The notes under the pieces were generated by a model. That model saw only the letters and a list, made by a program, of their open reading frames with translations, ran no database searches and was not told where the DNA came from. DNA of 64,000 bases, taken from Paraburkholderia sp. D15 (GTDB taxonomy: Bacteria; Pseudomonadota; Gammaproteobacteria; Burkholderiales; Burkholderiaceae). A program made the translations under genes and the position numbers. Of the stretch, positions 57,931-64,000 are shown one piece after another. The stretch is from contig NZ_CP110395.1 of assembly GCF_029910215.1 (NCBI RefSeq), forward strand, positions 4,216,001-4,280,000. The letters run 5' to 3'. The stretch's first letter is position 1. Every line of letters starts with the position of its first letter.

Positions 57931-58929
57931 ATGGGCCACGAAGAGTTCATGTCCCAGGAGGAGGTCGATGCCCTCCTCAAGGGCGTAACCGGCGAAGCTG
58001 ACTCAGAAGCCGAACAGAGCGATCGTGTGGGCGTACGCCCCTACAACATCGCGACGCAGGAACGCATCGTCCGCGGCCGGATGCCCGGCCTCGAAATCAT
58101 CAACGACCGCTTCGCGCGCCTGTTGCGTGTCGGCATCTTCAACTTCATGCGGCGCTCGGCGGAAATCTCCGTCGGTCCGGTGAAGGTGCAGAAGTACAGC
58201 GAATTCACCCGCAACCTGCCGATCCCGACCAACCTGAACCTGGTCCACGTGAAGCCGTTGCGCGGCACCTCGCTGTTCGTGTTCGACCCGAACCTCGTGT
58301 TCTTCGTGGTCGACAACCTGTTCGGCGGCGACGGGCGTTTCCATACCCGCGTCGAAGGCCGCGATTTCACGCAGACCGAACAGCGCATCATCAACAAGCT
58401 GCTGAACCTGGTGTTCGACAACTACACGGCGTCGTGGAAAAGCGTGCGCCCGCTGCAGTTCGAATACGTGCGCTCGGAAATGCACACACAGTTCGCCAAC
58501 GTCGCGACGCCGAACGAAATCGTCATCGTCACGCAGTTCTCGATCGAATTCGGCACGACCGGCGGCACGCTGCATATCTGCATGCCGTATTCGATGATCG
58601 AACCGATCCGCGACATCCTGTCGTCGCCGATCCAGGGTGAAGCGCTCGAAGTGGACCGCCGCTGGGTGCGCGTGCTGTCGCAGCAGGTGCAGGCCGCGGA
58701 AGTGGAACTGACCGCCGACCTCGCGCAGGTGCCGGTCACGTTCGAACAGATTCTGAACATGCGCAAAGGCGATGTTCTGCCGATCAACATCGCCGAGCAC
58801 ATCACCGCGAAAGTGGATGGCGTGCCGGTGATGGAATGCGGCTACGGTATTTTCAATGGTCAATACGCGTTGCGGGTCCAGAAGATGATCAGCGCAGCCG
58901 ACACGATGAAGGAAGGTGGATATGAGTGA
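57931..58929 (+). CDS. fliM: Flagellar motor switch protein FliM
   Basis: A 332-aa C-ring protein. The N-terminal EFMSQEEVDALLKGV is the CheY-P binding peptide. The middle CheC-like domain holds QERIVRGRMPGLEIINDRFA and the C-terminal SpoA domain contains QILNMRKGDVLPINIAEH. The last codons overlap the fliN start. Confidence 0.97.
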   Translation: MGHEEFMSQEEVDALLKGVTGEADSEAEQSDRVGVRPYNIATQERIVRGRMPGLEIINDRFARLLRVGIFNFMRRSAEISVGPVKVQKYSEFTRNLPIPTNLNLVHVKPLRGTSLFVFDPNLVFFVVDNLFGGDGRFHTRVEGRDFTQTEQRIINKLLNLVFDNYTASWKSVRPLQFEYVRSEMHTQFANVATPNEIVIVTQFSIEFGTTGGTLHICMPYSMIEPIRDILSSPIQGEALEVDRRWVRVLSQQVQAAEVELTADLAQVPVTFEQILNMRKGDVLPINIAEHITAKVDGVPVMECGYGIFNGQYALRVQKMISAADTMKEGGYE

Positions 58930-59386
58930 CCTGAACGCAAAGCCCGAGACCGACCTGGCCGCGAGCTTGCCCCAAGTGGCCGCCGACACGGCCGCGGCCG
59001 AAGACGAGCAAGCCATGGCCGACTGGGCCAGCGCGCTCGCCGAGCAGAACGACAACGCGGAAGTCAGCGCCAGCACGGCCGGCGTGTTCCAGCCGCTGTC
59101 GAAGGTCGAGCCGACCTCGACGCGCAACGACATCGACATGATTCTGGACATTCCCGTTCAGATGACCGTCGAACTCGGCCGCACCAAGATCGCGATCCGC
59201 AACCTGCTGCAACTCGCGCAAGGTTCGGTGGTGGAACTGGACGGCATGGCCGGCGAACCGATGGACGTGCTGGTCAACGGCTGTCTGATCGCCCAGGGTG
59301 AAGTGGTGGTGGTGAACGACAAGTTCGGTATCCGTCTGACGGACATCATCACGCCGTCCGAACGTATCCGGAAGCTGAATCGATGA
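58922..59386 (+). CDS. fliN: Flagellar motor switch protein FliN
   Basis: A 154-aa C-ring protein. The C-terminal SpoA domain spans about residues 80-150 (MILDIPVQMTVELGRTKIAI and VVVVNDKFGIRLTDIITPSE). The first 70 residues are acidic and Ala-rich, longer than in enteric FliN. The ATG at 58922 is preceded by GGAAGG and overlaps the fliM stop; a GTG two codons earlier is possible. Confidence 0.95.
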   Translation: MSDLNAKPETDLAASLPQVAADTAAAEDEQAMADWASALAEQNDNAEVSASTAGVFQPLSKVEPTSTRNDIDMILDIPVQMTVELGRTKIAIRNLLQLAQGSVVELDGMAGEPMDVLVNGCLIAQGEVVVVNDKFGIRLTDIITPSERIRKLNR

Positions 59387-59961
59387 AACGCCTTGCCGGT
59401 CGCGCCGCGATCGTCCCGTTCGTGCCGGTCGTCGCGCTGTCGGCGCTGTCCACGCTGCTCGCCTGCTTCGCGCCCGTCGCCGCGCAGGCCGCCGACATGA
59501 ACGCGGTCAACAACGCCGCGAAAATCGCCTCCGGCGTCGGCGCGGGTTCGGCCGTCCCGGCGCTCGGCGTCGGCGCGGTGCTGCAAACGGTGTTCGCGCT
59601 CGTGGTGGTGGTCGGCCTGGTGTTCGCGTGCGGCTGGCTCGCACGCCGCTTCGGTTTGCAGCCCAACAGTCGTGGCGGGCTCGTGAAGACGGTCGGCGGC
59701 GCCTCGCTCGGCGGCAAGGAACGCGTCGCGGTAGTCGAGATCGGCGATACGTGGCTCGTGCTCGGCACGGCGCCCGGCAATGTGCGGCTCCTGCACACGA
59801 TGCCGGCCGGTTCGGCCGCGCTCGATCCCGCCGGCGTCACGCCGCCCGGCGCATCCGGTAGCGACGCCGCCTTGCCCGGCTCCTTCGGCCAACGCTTTCG
59901 CGATGCGTTGAAGGGCGAAGTGGGCAAACGTTTCAACGGACAAGGCAACGGAGTCCGGTAA
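59383..59961 (+). CDS. fliO: Flagellar biosynthesis protein FliO
   Basis: A 192-aa membrane protein that helps assemble the FliP ring. A signal-like hydrophobic N-terminus ends at AAQAADM. A second helix ([20 protein letters not shown]) precedes the cytoplasmic domain with [20 protein letters not shown] and [16 protein letters not shown]. It overlaps fliN by ATGA, and its stop overlaps the fliP ATG. Confidence 0.94.
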   Translation: MKRLAGRAAIVPFVPVVALSALSTLLACFAPVAAQAADMNAVNNAAKIASGVGAGSAVPALGVGAVLQTVFALVVVVGLVFACGWLARRFGLQPNSRGGLVKTVGGASLGGKERVAVVEIGDTWLVLGTAPGNVRLLHTMPAGSAALDPAGVTPPGASGSDAALPGSFGQRFRDALKGEVGKRFNGQGNGVR

Positions 59962-60815
59962 TGCAGTTCAGTCTTTCTTCCACGCGTCGCCCGAATTACG
60001 CGCATCACGCGCCATCCGCCCGCATGTCCCGCACCGCTTCGACCGTTATTCCCGCGCTCGGCCGCGCCGCGCGCCGTATTGCGCCGCTCGCCGTCCCCGC
60101 GCTGATGCTCGCGCTGCCGTCGCTGTCGTTCGCGCAAGCCGCCGGTTTGCCGGCCTTCAACACGAGCCCCGGCCCGAACGGCGGCACGACCTACTCGCTG
60201 AGCGTGCAGACGATGCTGCTGCTCACGATGCTGTCGTTCCTGCCGGCGATGGTGCTGATGATGACGAGCTTCACCCGCATCATCATCGTGTTGTCGCTGC
60301 TGCGTCAGGCGCTCGGCACCACGACCACGCCGCCGAACCAGGTGCTGGTCGGCCTCGCGCTGTTCCTCACGCTGTTTGTGATGTCGCCGGTGCTCGACAA
60401 GGCCTACAACGACGGCTACAAGCCCTTCTCCGACGGCACGATTCCGATGGAAACGGCGGTCAACCGCGGCCTCGCGCCGTTCAAGACGTTCATGCTGCGG
60501 CAAACCCGCGAAACCGATCTCGCGCTGTTCGCCCGCATCTCGCACGCGGCGCCGATGCAAGGTCCGGAAGACGTGCCGCTGTCGCTGCTGGTGCCCTCGT
60601 TCGTCACCAGCGAGTTGAAGACGGGCTTCCAGATCGGCTTCACGATCTTCATTCCGTTCCTCATCATCGACATGGTGGTGGCGAGCGTGCTGATGTCGAT
60701 GGGGATGATGATGGTGTCGCCCGCCACGATTTCGCTGCCGTTCAAGCTGATGCTGTTCGTGCTGGTCGACGGCTGGCAGTTGCTGCTCGGCTCGCTGGCG
60801 CAAAGCTTCGTTTAA
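59961..60815 (+). CDS. fliP: Flagellar export gate protein FliP
   Basis: A 284-aa core export-gate protein. A cleavable signal peptide (about residues 30-58, ending LPSLSFAQA) is followed by helices carrying [20 protein letters not shown] and [14 protein letters not shown]. The C-terminal [20 protein letters not shown] and [20 protein letters not shown] are signature stretches. It assembles with FliQ and FliR. Confidence 0.97.
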   Translation: MQFSLSSTRRPNYAHHAPSARMSRTASTVIPALGRAARRIAPLAVPALMLALPSLSFAQAAGLPAFNTSPGPNGGTTYSLSVQTMLLLTMLSFLPAMVLMMTSFTRIIIVLSLLRQALGTTTTPPNQVLVGLALFLTLFVMSPVLDKAYNDGYKPFSDGTIPMETAVNRGLAPFKTFMLRQTRETDLALFARISHAAPMQGPEDVPLSLLVPSFVTSELKTGFQIGFTIFIPFLIIDMVVASVLMSMGMMMVSPATISLPFKLMLFVLVDGWQLLLGSLAQSFV

Positions 60816-60864
60816 CCGAATCCGTCGCGTTCGCGCGCCCTTCACGCTCTCCGGTTCTCCCGCC

Positions 60865-61134
60865 ATGAATCAAGAATCCGTCATGACGCTCGCGCATCAG
60901 GCCATGTATGTCGGCCTGCTGCTTGCCGCCCCGCTGCTGCTGGTCGCGCTGGTGGTCGGTCTGGTGGTGAGCCTGTTCCAGGCCGCCACGCAGATCAACG
61001 AAACGACGCTGTCCTTCATTCCGAAGCTGCTCGCGATCGCGGTGACCATGGTGATCGCCGGCCCGTGGATGTTGACGACCATGCTCGACTATCTGCGCCA
61101 GACGCTCACCAACATCCCCTCGCTCGTCAACTGA
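60865..61134 (+). CDS. fliQ: Flagellar export gate protein FliQ
   Basis: An 89-aa protein with two membrane helices (residues 17-38 and 52-75). The conserved loop is VVSLFQAATQINETTLSFIP. Size and position between fliP and fliR are canonical. Confidence 0.97.
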   Translation: MNQESVMTLAHQAMYVGLLLAAPLLLVALVVGLVVSLFQAATQINETTLSFIPKLLAIAVTMVIAGPWMLTTMLDYLRQTLTNIPSLVN

Positions 61135-61180
61135 GCGCGGCACACGCCGCCGCTCATCTTTCGCGCCCCACCCCGCCGTC

Positions 61181-61963
61181 ATGTTCTCCGTCACCTACGC
61201 GCAACTGAACGCCTGGCTTACCGCGTTCCTGTGGCCGTTCGTGCGGATTCTCGCGCTGGTCGCCACCGCGCCGGTGCTCGGCAACCGCGCGCTGCCGCTG
61301 CGCGTGAAGGTCGGCCTCGCGGCATTCACGACCATCATCGTCGCGCCCACGCTCGGCGCGCTGCCGCAGGTCACGGTGTTTTCCGCGCAAGGCGTGTGGA
61401 TCATCGTCAATCAGTTTCTGATCGGCGTGGCGCTCGGCGTCACGATGCAGGTGGTGTTTCAGGCCATCAGCGCGACGGGCGATTTCGTCGGTCTCGGCAT
61501 GGGTCTCGGCTTCGCGACCTTCTTCGATGCCCAGGCGAGCAGTTCGAGCCAGGTGCTGTCGAGCTACATGAACACGCTGGCGATGCTGGTGTTTCTCGTG
61601 ATCGACGGCCATCTGCAGATGATCAGCGCGCTGCTCGCCACGTTCCAGTCGGTGCCGGTATCGGCGAACCTGCTCGGCGCGTCCGGCTGGCGCACGCTGG
61701 CGAATTTCGGCAGCACGGTGTTTTCGGCGGGTCTGCTGCTGTCGTTGCCGGTGGTCGTCGCGTTGCTCATCACCAATCTCGCGCTCGGCATCCTGAACCG
61801 CGCGGCGCCGCAGATCGGCGTGTTCCAGATCGGCTTTCCGCTGACCATGCTGATCGGCATGCTGCTTCTGCAACTGATGATCCCGAACATGATCCCGTTC
61901 TTCATGCGGATGTTCGACGTCGGCATCGACCAGATGGGACGTGTGGCGGCGGGATTGCGGTAA
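61181..61963 (+). CDS. fliR: Flagellar export gate protein FliR
   Basis: A 260-aa polytopic protein of the export gate. The N-terminal WLTAFLWPFVRILALVATAP and the central FQAISATGDFVGLGMGLGFA are typical. QIGFPLTMLIGMLLLQLMIP lies near the end. It is the last gene of the plus-strand flagellar block and is followed by a strong hairpin. Confidence 0.96.
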   Translation: MFSVTYAQLNAWLTAFLWPFVRILALVATAPVLGNRALPLRVKVGLAAFTTIIVAPTLGALPQVTVFSAQGVWIIVNQFLIGVALGVTMQVVFQAISATGDFVGLGMGLGFATFFDAQASSSSQVLSSYMNTLAMLVFLVIDGHLQMISALLATFQSVPVSANLLGASGWRTLANFGSTVFSAGLLLSLPVVVALLITNLALGILNRAAPQIGVFQIGFPLTMLIGMLLLQLMIPNMIPFFMRMFDVGIDQMGRVAAGLR

Positions 61964-62028
61964 CGCAGCGAGGCGCTGAACTGGGCGGCGATAACAACGG
62001 TAGTTGCAAACGCGACGCGCAATAAACC

Positions 62029-62065
62029 GAAGGGCGGACCCGGTTCACACCGGGGTCCGCCCTTC
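62029..62065. terminator. Bidirectional terminator between fliR and flgL
   Basis: A 13-bp perfect stem (GAAGGGCGGACCC, 62029-62041, and GGGTCCGCCCTTC, 62053-62065) with an 11-base loop lies between the convergent fliR and flgL genes. It is followed by TTCGTTTC on the plus strand. Confidence 0.8.
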
Positions 62066-62088
62066 TTCGTTTCAGACGACGCGCGCGC

Positions 62089-63312
62089 TCAGTTCAGGTA
62101 CTGGAACAGCGAGACGTTCTGGATCTTCGCGAACGCCTGTTGCGCCGCTTGCAGCGCGTTCTGCGTCATCGTGTACTGGCCGATGGTCTTGACCATGTCG
62201 GTTTGCGTCAGATCCGCGAGGTTGCTCGTGGTTTGCAGCGTGTTGGTCTGCGTGACCGTCTGCAACGCCTGCACTTCCTGTTCACGGCCGCCGACCGTTG
62301 CCTGCGCGGTGACGACGTTGTTCATCGTGTTTTCGAGCTGGGCCATGCTGGTGGTCAGCGCGCTTTGATAGCTGGCCGTCGACGCACCGCCGGACACCGG
62401 CGTCTGCAGCGTGGTGATCAACTGGCTCAGATTCGCGAACACGTCCATGCTGCCTTGCGTGGCCGGCGTCACCGAGAAGCTGTCGCCTGCCGCCGGCGCG
62501 CCGCTGATCGACACCGACTGGCCGCCGAGCGTGATCGCCGAACCGGCCGTGAACGGTTGCGGACCGCCCGTGGTGGTCGCGCCGGTGGCCGGATTGGTCT
62601 GGCTGATGGTGTACGTGGTCGCCGACGTGAAATTGATCTTGAACGTATCCGCGTTGGTCGGATCGGTCGGGTTGGTCAGGCTGACGCTGCTGACCACGCC
62701 CGTGCCGGTATTGCCGGTCGCGGCCGACGGCACGGCGCTGGTCCCGATCGGCGCGACGCTGTTGAAGATCGACAGGCCGTTGTCGCCGGTCTGCACGGTG
62801 TGCGAGCCGGTGATCTGCATGGCAGGGCTGCCCGTGTCGCCCGAATAGGTCACGACGCCAGCCGAGTTCGTGGTGTACGGCTGCGCGCCGCCTTGATAAC
62901 CGGCGAACAGATAGTTGCCCTGCGGATCGGTCGAATTGGCGAGCGTCATCAACTGGCTGCGCAGGCTGGTCAGCTGCGTGGCGAGCGAACCGCGATCGCC
63001 GTCGTTCAGCGAACCGTCGCCGGCGCGCAGCACCAGCGTGTGGATGGTCTGCAGCACCGTGTTCACGCTGCCGAGCGTCGAGTCTTCCTGTTGCAGCGAA
63101 GCGATCGCGGCGGTCTGGTTGGTCGTGTATTGCGACAGCGTCGTCGCGGTGGAGCTCAACTGCACCGCCTGGGCCGCGCCGAGCGGATTGTCCGCGGGCG
63201 TCGACAGGCTCACGCCGCTCGAGATCTCGGCATACAACTGCGACAACTGAGCCTGTTGATTGCTCATCGTCGCGACGTTCATGTTGAAAAACTGCGCGCT
63301 GGAGATACGCAT
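62089..63312 (-). CDS. flgL: Flagellar hook-filament junction protein FlgL
   Basis: A 407-aa junction protein. The N-terminal coiled-coil domain starts MRISSAQFFNMNVATMSNQQ and includes GVSLSTPADNPLGAAQAVQL. STDPQGNYLFAGYQGG is the FlgL hallmark. The middle is a Gly/Thr/Ser-rich domain and the C-terminal helix ends the filament-type D0 domain. It begins ten bases after flgK on the same strand. Confidence 0.96.
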   Translation of the reverse strand: MRISSAQFFNMNVATMSNQQAQLSQLYAEISSGVSLSTPADNPLGAAQAVQLSSTATTLSQYTTNQTAAIASLQQEDSTLGSVNTVLQTIHTLVLRAGDGSLNDGDRGSLATQLTSLRSQLMTLANSTDPQGNYLFAGYQGGAQPYTTNSAGVVTYSGDTGSPAMQITGSHTVQTGDNGLSIFNSVAPIGTSAVPSAATGNTGTGVVSSVSLTNPTDPTNADTFKINFTSATTYTISQTNPATGATTTGGPQPFTAGSAITLGGQSVSISGAPAAGDSFSVTPATQGSMDVFANLSQLITTLQTPVSGGASTASYQSALTTSMAQLENTMNNVVTAQATVGGREQEVQALQTVTQTNTLQTTSNLADLTQTDMVKTIGQYTMTQNALQAAQQAFAKIQNVSLFQYLN

Positions 63313-63322
63313 GTTCAACGCC

Positions 63323-64000
63323 TCACTGGAAGATGCCAAGCAGCGTCTGGAACAGGGTCTGCGCGGTCTGGATGACCTTGCTGTTCGCCTGATAGAGCTG
63401 CTGATACTGAAGCAGGTTGGCTGCTTCCTCGTTAATGTTCACACCCGATACCGACTGCTGCGCGCTGGTGATCTGCGTCACCAGGGCGCTTTGCGCGGTA
63501 CTCGCGGTCTGCACCTGGTTGGTCTGGTTACCGACCTGGTTCACGTAGTTCGCGTAGGCGCCGTTCAGCGTGACCGTGCCGCCCGACATCGCCTTCGCGG
63601 TGGACAGGTTCGAGATCGCCAGCGCGTTGCGGCCGTCGCTGGTCGCGCCCGTGTTCGGGCCGATCGTGAACTTGTCGCCGGCGGCGGGCGTGCCGCTGAT
63701 CGTGACCGTGACCTTGTTCATCTGACCGGCGGTCGGGTTGGTGATCGTCAGCGTCGCGCCGTTGGCGGCCGAATACGGCACTACCGTCGTGCCGTCCGTG
63801 ATCGGATAGCTGGTGGGCGGCGTGCCTGCGATCGTCACCGTCGAACCTGCCGGGAAGCCGGTCAGACCCGTGCCGTTGTAGGCCAGCGTGGTGGTCGAGT
63901 TCGGCATCGTGTAACCGGCCGATACCGACGGCGAGCTGATCGTCGCGGTGCTGGTGTTGGTGGTCGCGGCGGCAACCTGCAACGGCAGCGCGGCGGCGAT
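63323..64000 (-). CDS. flgK: Flagellar hook-associated protein FlgK (3' part, runs off the window)
   Basis: Only the last 225 codons are present. The frame stays open to the window edge, so the start lies beyond 64000. The C-terminal helix EEAANLLQYQQLYQANSKVI followed by QTAQTLFQTLLGIFQ is diagnostic of FlgK, and a Thr/Gly/Asn-rich variable domain precedes it. FlgK joins the hook to FlgL and the filament. Confidence 0.95.
   Translation of the reverse strand: MAAALPLQVAAATTNTSTATISSPSVSAGYTMPNSTTTLAYNGTGLTGFPAGSTVTIAGTPPTSYPITDGTTVVPYSAANGATLTITNPTAGQMNKVTVTISGTPAAGDKFTIGPNTGATSDGRNALAISNLSTAKAMSGGTVTLNGAYANYVNQVGNQTNQVQTASTAQSALVTQITSAQQSVSGVNINEEAANLLQYQQLYQANSKVIQTAQTLFQTLLGIFQ

Overview
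The window looks like a piece of the main chromosome of a Paraburkholderia/Burkholderia-type betaproteobacterium. The evidence is the high-GC coding style with long antisense open frames, the glmU-glmS pair, an ahcY - small membrane protein - metF run with an S-adenosylhomocysteine (SAH) riboswitch, the PxpBCA 5-oxoprolinase operon, and the large fliE / fliFGHIJK / fliLMNOPQR flagellar block. The genus is inferred; no rRNA is present to confirm it.

Layout. (1) 1-5100: a visibly AT-richer accessory segment just beyond the 3' end of glmS. It holds a compact four-gene minus-strand operon: D12-class adenine methyltransferase, calcineurin-like phosphoesterase, large AAA-type ATPase and an unrecognised protein. 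At the extreme left edge is a short reverse-transcriptase-like fragment. This is the best candidate for an uncharacterised, defence-like system. (2) 5400-18400: housekeeping genes. These are glmS and glmU (cell-wall amino sugar synthesis), ttcA, folB and a pteridine-reductase-like SDR, a MidA-type methyltransferase, cca, a GST, an NDUFA9-like SDR, a soluble-type lytic transglycosylase and 5-formyl-THF cyclo-ligase. (3) 18400-23720: a regulator divergent from pxpB-pxpC-pxpA, followed by the DUF969/DUF979 membrane pair. Together they probably form a 5-oxoproline uptake and utilisation locus. Its promoter carries three repeats spaced by exactly 11 bp. (4) 23900-27750: a TPR/glycosyltransferase protein, a BrnT-BrnA toxin-antitoxin pair and a TraB/GumN protein. 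(5) 27738-35309: a complete dipeptide ABC transporter with two tandem substrate-binding proteins. (6) 35490-38575: methyl cycle (ahcY, metF) under an SAH riboswitch. (7) 38650-45840: a family 2 glycosyltransferase, a LysR regulator overlapping a convergent GMC oxidoreductase, an AidB-like acyl-CoA dehydrogenase and a coniferyl-aldehyde-type dehydrogenase.

(8) 45890-64000: flagellar genes. On the minus strand are fliS, fliT, a FliK-like protein and a stand-alone FlhB C-terminal-domain protein, preceded by a good sigma-28 promoter, and then fliE. On the plus strand are fliF-G-H-I-J-K and fliL-M-N-O-P-Q-R, which build the MS ring, C ring, export ATPase complex and export gate. Minus-strand flgL and the 3' end of flgK close the window. 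The plus-strand block is interrupted between fliK and fliL by a striking pair of about 190-bp inverted repeats, each with its own conserved 14-bp-arm palindrome. No tRNA, rRNA, CRISPR array or complete insertion sequence was seen.
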